Notes: a model not told the origin generated them from the sequence alone. Counted from the first letter of the stretch, positions 23,287 through 36,460 are shown. The stretch is 64,000 bases of DNA from Neckera pumila (GCA_963969595.1 OZ018413.1:9724211-9788210); one strand, 5' to 3'. Program-made: numbers and translations.

Positions 23287-25273
23287 AGGATCCTACTTGT
23301 AGAATTTGGTCTCCAAATTATGAAGTAGATGTATCATTATATTGTTCATCTATAAATATATTTAAAAAATGACAATATCAAAGTAAATAAAATGACCCAA
23401 AGTTCAAAAAATTGTCAACAAGGTTTCTAATCTTGACTGTGATAGCAATATAATTCCAATGATACTTTTGAGTGTGGATTGACCCACACATACTAAGGAT
23501 AACTACATTGAATTCAATGATTGCTTTGAATTTGGTAATAGATAAAAGTATATAACTACAAGAATAAATCTTGATTTGGTTTGATATTTTTGTTGGAAAT
23601 TATGAAAGAAATAATCCCAATTACAATACACTATTGATCAACTATTGTTCTTATTTCAATTAATATATACAGAAATATCTTTAAATTGCAATTTAATATA
23701 AATCTATATTTGTCCAACTATTTAATCTATATTTTCAGTTAGACCATTAGACTAACATGTTAAAAGTAGTGTTATATAAACTACAATGTAGTATTGTATC
23801 CATGCAATTATAATTTTTGGAAGTTTAATCAAATGGTTGGAACAAAAAGGATCACAAGCATGTGCCATTAGTATGAGTATATATATATTCTACAATTTTT
23901 TCAAGTGATATTGAATATAGCCAAATAAATATTTTAGTAGGATATAAATCAATTCTAGAAGTTAGTCATCAAATAAAGATACTGATGTTCAATATGCAAT
24001 TTTTTTAAGAAAAATATATTGCAAAAAGATAACTTCATTGGGGGGTTTTTAATCTTAGTTTGCAATTATTAAACATTTAAAATTAAAACTACAATAAAAT
24101 AGAATAGTTATAAAATTAGGATACTATTGATTAATATGGGAGAAATTACATATCAATCTTTATTTTGTGTCTCTTCATATCTCAATTAAGTTGATTTCAA
24201 AAACCATCTTCACAAGTTATATTAGTCTTAAATTTGAAGACTTTTTTTTAATTCTAAAATAGATTAAATCCTATATAAATACATTAATTTTTTTTTAAAA
24301 ACAATAGAAAATATTTCTTTTGTACTTGAACTTAAAGTGCACTTCTTTTGTATAATTACATTAATGGATTTTAGATTGCTTCATTTCCTTGCAATGAAAA
24401 TGGTTGATTTTATTTCATCGGAAAAAAATATATTCCGATGAAGGGGAATCACAAACAAGCATGAAAAAGGGTTATCAATCCTATGCTAAGGGCTAACCTC
24501 TTATACTATTCTACTAGTGAGTGCGATGACTAACCATATGGTTATGTCACCTCTTGGAGGGTTGTCTTCTCTAGATGTCCATTAGTTTGAGCACAAAGAC
24601 CCCCTAACTAAGGCCATTTCATACTATGAGATCCTACAAACAATCTAAGCCATACTACACACTTCCTTCAACAGATTTAAATACCTTTTAAGTCAAAAGT
24701 TTATCATTATTAATTATTTATTTGAAATATTTGTCCAATTAAATAATCTTAAGAATCTAGGTATCTATTTTTTAAAATATTTAAAGGACCTTTTAATATT
24801 CTCTCCTAAATTTTTTCAAGATTTTATAAGTTTTCTTAGATTCAATGAGTCATAGTTGTTGAATTGTATTTATTTGTCTAAAATTTGGATCCTAAGTATG
24901 TAAAATGGTTGAGGATTGTCATTAAGTGTATTTTATTTGTAACTTCTTTAAAGAAGAAATGTTTATTTCTTTGAGAGTCTAACGTACCTCTTGATCAATT
25001 TCAACATTTGTGTATTTAACATGTCTTTTTTAGTTTTCAAATTATACAAAAAAATTTAATTATAGCATTTTAAATTTCAACTGAACAAAAGAGTTTTAAA
25101 TAAATTTTTCTTTGATTTTGAATATACTTCTCTAAATTTATAAAATTTTGAATCTGCTTCTAATTTTGGTCTTCATTTATTAAAAAAAAAAAAAAGACAT
25201 AGGATATTGAAAAAAGTTCTTTTGAAACTTGGTGGTAACAAGATGGAGATGTTCAAAATTTTTTGTTGAGATA
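23287..25273. other. AT-rich spacer of unit 1
   Basis: From 23490 this is colinear with 44920-46850 of unit 2. No gene, tRNA or rRNA was seen. Confidence 0.5.
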
Positions 25274-26201
25274 CCCTTAAAAGACCGGCATGCGTTTTTT
25301 GGTTGTATAGAAAGTTTGGGCAAGTAAATGTGATTGGAGATTTCTATATTTTGGCCCAAATTTTGACAAAAATTGGGAACAAAGAATATCTTTTATATGC
25401 ACTAAATTTCATGACACTTGGAAATGTGAGTCAAAAGTTATGGCCTAATATGTTATTTTTTTTTGTAACTGGGCAATTTGGGCAGATCAAAAAATATTAT
25501 TTTTTTCAAAAACAAAAGTTTGAAATTGATTTTCTAGAATAATATATATGTAAAAGGCTTTGATCATTCCATTTTGATCAATGAGTCAAAAGTTATGAAG
25601 ACTTTTAGTTTGCAAGCAGTTATGGATTCTCTACTCTAAATAAACTCTGAAGTCCTTTATCGTACTCAATTTTCAATATTTTTTGAAAAAAATAAAATCC
25701 TAGGATACCTGTTGTTTATTGCAATATTGCAACCATTGGGATTGGCATTTTTTTATTCTACAATTAAATTCTTGACAATTTAGTATTTTGCATCATTCTC
25801 TACTACTGTCGACTTACTATTTATTTCCTATATGTTGGACAATTCCAAATGGAGAGACATTTTTCAAGCACGTAGCCAACTTCTATGGGAAAAAGAATCC
25901 AAAGAATCCAAAGAAGCACCATCAATTTGGACTATTTTTCATCAAAAAGTGAGCTTGTGAAGTGTAGCTGCCCTTTTCTTGTAGGGCCAAAAAATAGTTT
26001 CAGTGATTTTGAATGTCTATATCTTGCAATCCACGCAGTGAAAATTTCTGAAATTTTTACAACATGTTCTAAAGTCAGCATACTATAAGATCGTACGATT
26101 ACATGTGTCAAAAAAGTTGTCTTTCATAAATTGGGTACTTGTACTAAAAATGGCAATTTTTGAGCATTTTCGATGAAAACATAGTTATGGAATTTTAGGG
26201 G
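25274..26201 (-). mobile_element. TTAA-type element in reverse orientation, absent from unit 2
   Basis: The right border GAATTTTAGGGG is followed by TTAA at 26202-26205. The left border, CCCTTAAAAGACCGG, is eroded. The unit-2 counterpart runs from GATGGAGATGTCCAAAG straight into AAAAAAGATGCTACTCAC (46868-46900), whereas unit 1 has GATGGAGATG..element..AAAAAAGACGCTACTAAC. The inner text is the reverse complement of the 14643 and 40946 elements. Confidence 0.7.
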
Positions 26202-26205
26202 TTAA

Positions 26206-27609
26206 AAAAGACGCTACTAACTAAAACTTCAAGCCACAATAAAAGCCACAAGATTCATAGAGGAGTTCATTCCATGAGCCAAGAAGTCATTAACAAATGT
26301 GAGAGATAAGAATGAGATCCAAAATAAATCTCAAGATAAATCCAAAATGAATTCCAAATCAAATTCAAAGAAAAATAAAAAATGAATATAGAATTGAATT
26401 GAAAAAAGAAAAAAAAATCCAAAATAGACTCTAAACTATATTTAAATGATCCAAACCTTGCATCCTAAAATTAATTTAAACCAAACTTAGAAATCAGATA
26501 TCAAACATCACCCTCTAGTAGTCATGTCTTTTGGTTTTTTAAAGCCCAATTGAAGGTTTTGGAGTCATGTTTCTAGTTTGGGAACTTTGGCAATTGGAAT
26601 TTGCACAACTCAAGGTTAGTGGAGTCCAAAAAAAGTGTAGTCATCAAAATTGGCTTTGGGAATGGTATAAACCCCCATTTGTCAATGATTTTTTGCACAT
26701 GCACACACATCATTGAAATGACCGCACCAACATTTCCAAGACAATACAAAAACAATAATTGTGGATATGTGGAGTGAGTCTTGGAAGAGTGCCATATATG
26801 AATAGGATAGAAGATGATTTTACACATATTTGTCACCTATTTAAATTTGTACTCTCTTCTAAAAAGTGAACCAACAAATGTAGAAACTAATTTTTGAGTC
26901 TTTTAATTGTTGTAAATTGTCTGGAGTGATTGTAGGGCAAATATGCGTAGAGACAAAAGTCATCTTTCAATTGATGCTAACGTATTCTAGAATGGTATTC
27001 ATGATGAAAATTGTAAACATTTCAAAAACTATCTAATTTAATGGATGGAAAGTCCTTCAAAGTCTTAATAACCATTGTCAAAACCATTGTAGATGAAAAG
27101 GTATATAAGAAAATAAATTGTGCAAAAATAACTATCTACTACTGTATGAAAGAAAAAATTATCTAGGATGTTCAAGTTAAAAGATAGACAAAGATTGACA
27201 ATCTTGTGCACCATATATAACATTTGGATTAGCTATTACAACCTAGGATAACTACGAGGATAACTAGCTGTCTATTGTCCATTGATGAACTCCATTAGTC
27301 AACTTTGTCTACAAAAAATTGCCATTTGTTTCTAAACATCTACGCTTTGACATTAGCCCCAAACGCCATTGGTCCAAAGGCATCCCCTCCTCCTTGACAA
27401 TCGTCCATAGGATGGCAATAATCCTTAGTAAGACAACATTGTATGTACTTCCAAACAAATTATAGACTTTTATTAGTCATGTGGCTTCAAATTCCATGGC
27501 TTTAGTCAAATGGCCTTAAATATGGTGGCATTAAAATTTTGTGGTTTTTTTTGTAACTCTTTACAAGTGCAATATATATTTTTCAATACAAAAATGTATA
27601 CATGCACCT
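26206..27609. other. AT-rich tandem-unit sequence
   Basis: This is colinear with 46890-47735, 48501-48700, 50880-51010 and 54990-55190 of unit 2. TTAA at 27038-27041 is the empty site of the unit-2 element at 47739-48500. The minus frame 26836-26573 is not supported: its unit-2 counterpart is not visibly preserved. Confidence 0.45.
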
Positions 27610-28337
27610 GGATGAGTGTAAGAAACACTTGTACTATTTTGTGTCACCCCCTACATGCTGGCATGGTAATTTAGGCATAACTTTTGTGTGGTGGATCCAA
27701 ATGACTTAAGATTTATAGGGAAAGTTATACACCATTATACACCTTACCTAATTTTTTTGCAATTTTCAAAAATGTTTTACTATATAAAAACAGCCTCCAA
27801 TTTTATGTAACAAATTCCAAATAGGAGTTTTTTAGTACTATTTAGTACCCAAAAAATTGAATTTAAATGTGAATTTTGGAGTGAATGGTCTTCTAGTGGA
27901 CTTGTAGCTATACAAAGAAGAAATTCAAGAAATAGTTAATTTTGTATTGTATGGAAGCCCACAAGAGAGCTTCTTTCTTCTTACATTTTAGAATACATAA
28001 AATATTGTTTTGGTCGTTCTTTTGGTGAATAACCATCTCCATAGAGTTATTACACATGATCTATTTTTTATTTTATATATTTAATTTATTTTCCTAATTT
28101 TAACTAATTAAAGAATCAAAGTATCTATTTTCTCGGGATTCAGCACTTTTCTAATTCTCCCACTTTGAGAATTTTTCTATGCTTTTCCTTCCCTGGATTT
28201 CTTCATCTCAAAGGTATATGCATTGGCCATATAAATTTTTTTAATTATTTTTTTTTCTAGTTTTAAAGTACCTCAGGAAAAAAAGCATGAGTACTGTGAA
28301 AATGCAACAAATAGTACTGTGATTCTTGCATTCACCC
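27610..28337. mobile_element. FB-1 family element, absent from unit 2
   Basis: The left end GGATGAGTGTAAGAAACACT pairs with the right end, whose complement reads GGGTGAATGCAAGAATCAC. Flanks are ACCT (27606-27609) and ACCC (28338-28341), consistent with a 4-bp duplication. The empty site in unit 2, near 55187-55195, reads ATATGCACCCCCTTTCATTA. Inner sequence (GCAATTTTCAAAAATGTTTTAC) matches the copies at 12102-14355 and 34240-35329. Confidence 0.7.
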
Positions 28338-29185
28338 ACCCCTTTTTATTACAAAGAGAAAAAGATCACCAAAATCAAATTTGACCTAGAAGTTTGGTAC
28401 TAGAATTATAGTTTTGACCTCAAAGTCAATACAAAAAAACAAAAAAAATCCATTAAATATTGGTTCTAAACAAATTATACATACAATTGTAGTAATAATT
28501 ATAGCGCAGAGGTTTTCCTTTGCAAGAAAGGAATATAGTTCATGTACTTTCTATGACTAAATCATGTAGACTTAGGTGTAGAATCTTGAACAAAAAGTCC
28601 CTTCGTTCACATTGTCTCCCTATGATAGAACCAAAATTGTTATTATTCTTTGTCATGTGTAAAAACATAAGATGCTTATGAAGTCCTCTTTTATCATTAT
28701 TATAAGAAGTAGAATGTAAATTGAAAATATTTTTATCCTTAAAGATGACTTTTAGGAATGATACTAATTTTTTCAATCGATAGACAATCTTTTGTATAAA
28801 AAGACCTCATAAACATACATTACCTTTAAAAAAAGATCCTTTTTTTTTTCCAAAGGCTTTGTTGAAGTTTAATGTTACAGAAAAAATTCAAATACAAGAA
28901 TGTTATTCTTTTCAATACATATGTGAAATGATATTTGATAGGATTAAAAAATGGATAATTTATTGATTAGTCATTAAATTGATAATTTGCTTTCTCAACT
29001 AATTCTTCTTTAGATATTAACCTCTACAATAGAATAAACTATTACTATAAATTAAAAAAAGACGTATATACAATCAAAATTTTGTTAGCTTTTGTTGTTG
29101 TGTAAATTTCAATCACTCATATGTTTCTTATTTTGATTCTTTTTAAAAGATTTGAAAGAGATAATGAAACTCTTTAGATCTTGCA
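28338..29185. other. AT-rich tandem-unit sequence
   Basis: This is colinear with 55200-56360 of unit 2. The stretch near 28780 is the empty counterpart of the CATTAG MITE at 55638-55952. No gene seen. Confidence 0.45.
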
Positions 29186-29189
29186 TTAA

Positions 29190-29987
29190 CCCCTAAAGGA
29201 CCAAGGCCTTTTTTTTGCCAAAAAAGACTCAAAACTGTCATTTCTATAGCAAAGAGTAAAAAAATTTGAAAAACGTTTTTTTCCACATCTAACCATAGGA
29301 TCTTACACCTAAATAGTATGAGAGTGTGTGGAAAAAATTTCAGAATTTTTGACTGCACAGATTGCAAGATATCTGCTTTTAAAGGGAAAAAAACAAGTTT
29401 TTCAGCACATTTTGGGACTAAATTTTTTGACTTAGAACATTTTTAACTTTATTTTTTTGCACTACAGAGTTTTGAGCTTTTAACTCAATTCTCCAGTAGG
29501 TGAGATAAAAATGCATTAATTCCAATGGTGAGATTGTTCTAGCAAGTAAATATAACCATGCAAAAAAAAAAATTTGAAAAATTTGAAAAATTGCAATCAG
29601 AAATGAATCCTATAAGTAATTTTTTCAAAACAATGCTCTAACTACCCGAAACAAGAATATCCATAACTTTTTCATATAAAATCCAAGAGAGAAAAGAATC
29701 AAAGCTTTCTAGATAGACCAAAATATAATCTATGAGAAAAAAATACTTAAAAAAAAAAAAAAAAAAAATTGTAAATATTTTTTGCTGCCCGTTGTCCCTT
29801 GTTTTGAGCTTATTTGGTCAAAACTTTTGTTCCCAAGCACTGATTGTGAAAAAAATGATATTCCCATGAAGCTAATCAGCTTTTCTACTTCCAAAAAAAG
29901 TTTCCAAAAATTAGAAGAAAATTTCAGCCCGTAGGTACTTGCCCAAAAACGCATTTGTCCCTTGAAGGGACAATGGTCCTTTAGGGG
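29190..29987. mobile_element. TTAA-flanked element with exact empty site in unit 2
   Basis: This is the clearest member of the family: 798 bp, ends CCCCTAAAGGACCA and its exact 14-bp complement, and TTAA at 29186-29189 and 29988-29991. Unit 1 reads GATCTTGCATTAA, the element, then TTAATACAAAAAG. Unit 2 reads GATCTTGCATTAATACAAAA (from 56360) with one TTAA at 56369-56372. The subterminal GTCCCTTGAAGGGAC is a small perfect palindrome. No transposase; non-autonomous. Confidence 0.88.
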
Positions 29988-29991
29988 TTAA

Positions 29992-32900
29992 TACAAAAAG
30001 CAAGTCAATTCCAAACTGCTTTAGCATCCATCCAATAATTGAGCAATTATAAATGTTTTTGAAACATCCTTCATTCAATTTATATTCATTAAAGACTCCT
30101 CATGGAAGATAGTAGAATATATCAATCAAGAGATGAAATAATACATTCTATAAACCAATGATAATTAAACATGTTTGAGAAGAACAAATAATATTGTAGA
30201 ATGTAGATTTAATTATCTTTTAGTGGATTACTTAAACCAACATCTTCATAATTATTGAGTTTTTTACCTCCAAACTCTAGTCCAATTATTTTCATGTTTA
30301 ATGTATCAAGACTTAGGAAATTATGGAAGCAAAAAGTGCACAATCTTGACTCCCCCCTAATGAATCCATTCTTACAACAAAAAAATATTAATTGTCAAGG
30401 TTAGCTTATTTAACTTATTAGACGGACTTTACAAGAATGGTAGTGCATAAAAGATAAAGAATCATTTGATGTCTAATTTACTAACAAACTTTCATACCAT
30501 GGGCTAGGAACCTCAAGGTCTGACTTATGCCAAAAAATCTCTAAAAATTTGTTTGGCACTTTTTCAAAATTGTTTTAATGGCAATCAAAATTTGAAACCA
30601 AAATTTTATTTATCTATATGAAAAATGAATTGAAATCACATCTCAATGTTGTTTCAATGCATTTATGATATTGTATCTTTGCATTTTTAGTATCAAATTT
30701 ATTCAGAATTTTAGAGCACATTTGAAATGCATCAATCTGATTCCTGTAAAGGAATCTAGGACTATAATCCTAAACCAAAGAAAATAATTTAATTACATCT
30801 AAAAACATCCAAGTAAGAATTTGATTATAATTTCTATTACCAAACCTTCTAAGTTCTTGTTGGATCTTCTTATGAATTAGTAACTGATTTTAGATGATGT
30901 TAGTATGCAAATGTAGACACCATATATATGGGATAGTTTATACTATGGAGATCTTTGTCCATGTAGCATTTCCTTACTTTTCAAATACACGCCTCCTCAA
31001 ACTTCTACTAACACGTATAATTCTTAATGCAAAACTTCCTCTCCTTCAATCCAAAGTTGATAAGACATGATCATTTGTAAATGGTAGTAAGAGGCACAAT
31101 CATACATTAACCATAAGCTCTAATTATCGAGAAGTGGTACACTTTAGGCAAGACTATGTAGGCTTGATTTAAAAGCTAATCACAGTTAGATCTAGTCACT
31201 ATATTTGAAAAGCAGTTAGCCAGGCCCAATCACAGAACGTCACATCCAATACATTCATCCATTCTAAGGGCGCCACGGAGCAATCCCACATCCAAGCACA
31301 TGCACTGCGCTTTTTTTCCAACTTTTACTTTTACTTTCTGACTTCAAACCCCAGATGATTGCTTTGGTATTCTAGTGAAGAATATAGACTTGAGCATAGA
31401 CTAGGCTTCATCTTTTGAATGGAGCAACCATAGCAGCTTGCCATTGACTTTGTAGCACATGCTATGCTTATTGCCCATTAGCCTGGCAAGCAATGGAAGC
31501 CGTAATTTTTGCAATGCACCTAAAAAACTTACACTTCAGAGGTAAGCCTCCTAATCCTGCACTTTTGAATGTGAATTTTAGTGATGTGCCGCATTTTGCC
31601 AAGTTCTGGTTGAATTTGTTCTTTGCAACACTTGGTGGGAGGATAACTTTCTAGACTTTTGAGATAGAAACCACAATGATTTTCTGAATTTGCACTTAGA
31701 GATTATGAATTTGATTCAATAGGTGTGCAATTGCTTAGCCTCGCATCTCAACATGATGTTAGAATCCAGAATTGAATGGCTATATAATTTGAATCAACAA
31801 TGAAGATTATGAGTTGTTGATACAAAATTTAGGCCAATGAAGGCATTTTTAAGGTTCTCATTTTGAGTAAATGCATTGCAGTTTGCATGTTTTGAATTAT
31901 GAATCTTTGGTTATTGAGCTTATTCACTATGATTTGTGTCAGTAGTTAAACCTCAATGTATTAGTATAATTTGATACGCAGCAAAAGGCAGCTTTGGAGT
32001 GCATTATTCTCATGCCATGCATCTAGATTTGCTCAAAAGTGCATATAGATTTTATCATCTGTGGAGCTACAAATTGCATAAAAGTATATATTACATTCTT
32101 TTCACAATTGTAGATCCACAACCTAACAAGTTAAATCTCATATAGTGGTTTATAGCTATTTTTAATATCTATGATGAATTATTTTGAAGTTGTCTTTTTA
32201 CATCAGATAAACAAACATGCAAGTGTGCAAGCATGTGAGCCTTGAGCATATGTATAAGTAGATCTGCTACAACTGAAGCATTGAAGATGATTATAATATA
32301 AACACTTGTAACACTTTAGATGTTTGTAATATAATTATACTATACTTATGGAATTGTTTTATAATATAGGTACCTATAATAGAGGCGCATAGTCTTTTTG
32401 CTCATAGGCTCATGTTCCTAGGCTCACAAAATAGCAATCATTGCATCCATAGAGTAAAAGTGTATAGTCAATTTTATAACTTTCAAAATTTCTATTTTTG
32501 ATTTTGATTTAAACTTAAAAAGCCAAGCCTAAAAGATTATATTTCAACTCCATTTTAAAACTTTGAAATAAACAAATTTCAATGAGGTATTGTAATTGAA
32601 AGCTCCTCATATTAGAATCCAAATAATTTAAATTTGTAGGTAATTATTTCCATTATTTTTTTCTTTGAAAACCCTAGGTATGTATGAATTAAATTACAAA
32701 ATTTCATTTTTCATTCTAACCTTCATTCTCATCAAATTTCTAAATTTTTATAATATAAATTCTAATTGATGTAAATTTTACATACCTATTGCATTTTAAA
32801 AATTACAATAAGGGTGATTGCAAAAAAAAATTCTTTTTTTTGTCCACTTTGCTTCAACTAGCTAGTTGTTTGCTCATAAATTTTGCATAGTATGTCAATG

Positions 32901-33508
32901 TTATATGAAATCTGAAATAAAGGTACATATAGTAGTTGTAGACATTGACTAGTATTTTTGCATTTTAAAATTATTATATTATTTTTAAACAACCTCAGAT
33001 TAGATATCTACTTTAGTATTTTTGGGAATTTTAGAACTATTTTTGACCCAAAAATGCAAATCAAATCTCAAAATAGAAAGACATTGTCAAAAAATATCCA
33101 AGATCATAAAGAGATTTTCTAAAAGTAATAAATTGTCCACCTTCTAGATGTATTCAAAGTGCACTATCTTTGCATAAGTGCATAGAACACAATTTTTTTT
33201 CCAAATATAAAATGGTTGAGAAAGAATCCCTTCAAGTTAGAAAATAGATTTTTGAATTTTATTTTTTTGAAATTTTTATTATTTTCTAAAAATCAAACAT
33301 CAAAGTGTTCATTTTCTTGGCATTTTTTGTTGTCTTCTTTTCATGCATAACTTTTATAAATAAATTTTTTGAGGTCTCGATTTTTTGAGACATATTATTT
33401 TTAATGCTTTAAAAATTATCCGTATTTAATTTAGTTTAAGAAAATTAAATCCTAAAGTTACAGTACTCTCAGTACTAGGCCATTTTGACACAAAACAACA
33501 AGTGTTTC
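29992..33508. other. End of unit 1, junction and start of unit 2; no gene
   Basis: 29992-31380 aligns with 56373-57660. About 31380-32060 has no recognised counterpart. From about 32060 the sequence aligns with 11690 onward. At 32807 a fragment GGGTGATTGCAAAAAAAAA resembles an FB-1 left end. No coding or RNA gene was recognised. Confidence 0.5.
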
Positions 33509-33759
33509 TTGAGCTACACTAAATAGTGCAATTAGGTTGCCCCAAACTATATGTTGACCATGCTTAAATTTCACATGGTTTACAACTTGAAGGTTGTTAA
33601 TTTATTTTTTGGCAGCTTTGTAGTGGTTGCAAGGCCTTTTAAATATATATTTTTTGGAATAATTATTGATGAAATCCTTTTTACAGCAGTAAAAGTATAA
33701 AATATGAGAAATTAGTGTGGGGCAACCTAATTGCACTATTTGGTGTAGTGACCCAAGAA
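33509..33759. repeat. Inverted repeat pair of about 40 bp
   Basis: TAGTGCAATTAGGTTGCCCC at 33524-33543 is mirrored at 33719-33740, with the outer parts (TTCTTGAGCTACACTA) also mirrored imperfectly. The interior is about 170 bp. It is probably a MITE or an FB-type end pair. No target duplication was recognised. Confidence 0.55.
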
Positions 33760-34239
33760 ACTGACTTTTTCAGTAAAAAAGCCAAAAAATCAATATGGAT
33801 ATGAAAAAAAAAATGAATATGAAAATGATCAAATTTTAATACATAAAGTATATATAAGCTAAATTTAGCTTGATGGTGGCCCAAAATGTTGGTAGTTTGA
33901 CATGGAAGTCATTGCCAAGGGTGCTTTTGTGCAAAACAAAAAAAAATTATTGTTAGGAAAATTTTCACACTATTCCTTTTTGTTTTCCTTGAAAAATTTC
34001 AAATTAATTGAATTTTTATACTTCTCAATTAATTTTTATTAATTAATTTAAAATTACAAAAATTATCGTTTAAAAAATTAATTAATTTAGAGTTTTTTCA
34101 CATTGATAGGTAATGCTGTCTCATGTAAAAAGCATATCATAACTAAACTTGTTATGATTTATAAAGTTAAATTAAGATCAAGAATGAAGTTTGACCATAC
34201 GGCAATGGAACTAAATCTAATCCTTTAGGAACTAAATAG

Positions 34240-35329
34240 GGGTGAATGCAAGAAACACTTGTACTATTTGTTGCATTCTATCACACCCTAGTTTTTTATT
34301 TTGTTTTTGGCCATAACTTTTGTGTATTAGCTCCAAATGACTCAAAATTTATAGAGAAGATATTCATAACCATTGTACACCTTGCCTAATTTTTCGGTAA
34401 TTTTCAAAAATAATTTACTATTTTTAAACAGCCTCAATAATTTCTCACAATGGATGATTTAGGGGGATTTTGCACTTTTTTTAACCCAAAAGAACGAATT
34501 TTGAGCTGAAATTTAGAGAGAATGGTCTTCTAGTAGACTTATAGCTACATTCCAAAGGATATTTATAAATACTTATTTTTATGTGGTGTACAAGTCCACA
34601 AAGAGAGCTCCTTTCTGCATTTTTTTCCAAAGGTATGAAACATTATTTAGGTGCATTTTTTGGCCAAAACCGATCACCAAAAAGTTCTCTAAAATGAAAA
34701 AAATTTATATTCTTAAAAAAGAAAATCCTATTTTTACAAATTAAAATTTCAAAAGTGGTATTTTCTTCATCCAAATTTTTGACATAGAATTCACCCTAAA
34801 ATCAATGAAGAAAATACCACTTTTGACATTTTAGTTTGTAAAAAATAGCATTTCTCTTAAAAAAAAAGTCTAAAATTTTTCCATTTTATTGAACTTTTTG
34901 GTGATAGGGTTTTGGCCAAAAAACGCACCTAAATAATGTTTTTTACCTTTGGAAAAAAATGCAGAAAGGAGCTCTCTTTGTGGACTTGTACACCACATAA
35001 AAATAAGTATTTATAAATATCCTTTGGAATGTAGCTATAAGTCTACTAGAAGACCATTCTCTCTAAATTTCAGCTCAAAATTCGTTTTTTTGGGTTAAAA
35101 AAAGTGCAAAATCCCCCTAAAGAGAGATTGTGAGAAATTATTGAGGCTGTTTAAAAATAGTAAATTATTTTTGAAAATTACCAAAAAAATAGGCAAGGTG
35201 TACAATGGTTATGAATATCTTCTCTATAAATTTTGAGTCATTTGGAGCTAAAACACAAAAAGTTTGGCCAAAAGAAAAATAAAAAATTAGGGTGTGACAA
35301 AACGCTTTAAGTGTTTCTTGCATTCACCC
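34240..35329. mobile_element. 1.09-kb near-perfect palindrome, FB-1 family, ATAG target duplication
   Basis: The ends read GGGTGAATGCAAGAAACACT and its complement. Arms of about 540 bp meet near 34788 (AAGTGGTATTTTCTTCAT mirrored within about 50 bp). It is flanked by ATAG at 34236-34239 and 35330-35333. The unit-1 counterpart has a single ATAG at 17063-17066 between matching flanks, so this is a clean empty site. There is no coding frame. The two arms differ by few substitutions, suggesting a recent or actively homogenised palindrome. Confidence 0.85.
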
Positions 35330-35624
35330 ATAGTGCCAAAAAAAATTCCACCCATTGTACATCAAACAATCAATCATATTTGTGCTAATTTTCCTTTTGA
35401 TGATTTTCTATTGTTATATATACGTATCATTGACTCATTACCACAACTATGAAAATCCAATTTCTATCTTGAGTACCAGAATTGTGCCAATACATTGTGA
35501 TATGTTCCATTTTCTTTTGTTAACTTTAGGACCAGACATACAAATCAACCAATGTTTCTAGAAAAAATGTCGGCAAAGAATCCAATGTGTAATGCATTAC
35601 AACAATTTGCAACCAATAACATAT

Positions 35625-36250
35625 TTTGGGTTTTCAAGTGAAAAAACAACTCTATATATACCTATGGGGTGGTAGGAGGTAGAACAACCCATATGGGATA
35701 AATAAATTAAAGTTTGTAGTTTCTCAAGCACATATTTAAGTCAAAAACAAATAATTGTGTTAAATGTAAAATTTCAAACCTCATTTATGCATAGTAGAAT
35801 AATTTTTTTCAAAAAACTTTGAACTAAAAAAAGTTGGTAAAAAAAGAAAAGTTTCACCTCCAAAAATTCGTTTGGCATTTTGAATCTCCAATCAAGAGAT
35901 ATGAATAAATTTGAGAGATGATTTTTTAAAGTGTTAAAGAAAATATTCATTCCAATCCCTCTCAAATTTGTTCATAACTTTTGATTGGAGATTCAAAATG
36001 CTAAACGGATTTTTGGAGGTGAAACTTATCTTTGTTTACCAACTTTTATAGTTCAAATTTTTTTGAAAAAAGTTATTTTACTATGCATAAATGAAGTCTA
36101 AAATTCTACTTTTAACACATTTCTTTGTTTTTGACTAAAAATGTGCTTGAGAACTACAAATTCTAGTTTATTTATCCCACATGGGTTGTTCTACCTCCTA
36201 CCACCCCATAGGTATATGAAGAGCTTCTCTTGTCACTTGAAGACACAAAA
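35625..36250. mobile_element. Palindromic FB-2 family element
   Basis: Arms of about 280-310 bp centre near 35938. The inner arms hold TCCAATCAAGAGATATGAAT and its mirror. An outer pair at 35657 and 36217 reads TATACCTATGGGGTGGTAGG and its complement. Imperfect pairing extends outward through TTTTCAAGTG and CACTTGAAGA. It is related in the inner arms to 9318-9962 and 12611-12998. No gene. Confidence 0.75.
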
Positions 36251-36397
36251 CTTGAATGACAATCACATCAAAGTGATGTAACTCAAGCATTGAGATAATT
36301 TACCTCTATAAATTGATTGCCATTTTGAATAAGTTTGCTACTTTATTTACAATTTTATTGACAAATTTTGCCAAGTGTCTTTGTAGTTACTGATTTG

Positions 36398-36460
36398 GTG
36401 TGGAATATACCACACCATGTCATCCCTTGGATGAAATGATGTGGTATATTCCACATCATT
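36398..36460. repeat. Short inverted repeat built from TGTGGAATATACCACA
   Basis: The 16-bp near-palindrome GTGTGGAATATACCACAC occurs at 36400 and again inverted at about 36440 (TGTGGTATATTCCACA), with CATCCCTTGGATGAA between. This forms a hairpin of about 60 bp, either a small MITE or a structured spacer. Confidence 0.5.

Larger units (their letters stand above)
11690..31380. repeat. Tandem segmental duplication, unit 1
   Basis: Colinear homology in the same orientation links this interval with about 32060-57660. Anchor pairs include 11740/32085, 12030/32530, 14500/32755, 17040/34200, gene B/gene C (18.0-20.6/36.8-39.6 kb), 21260/42340, 21350/44670, 23540/44960, 26540/47220, 27300/50920, 27480/55060, 28400/55250, 30020/56390 and 31200/57540. 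Length differences are largely explained by insertions present in one unit only. Divergence is substantial, so the duplication is old. Confidence 0.8.
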
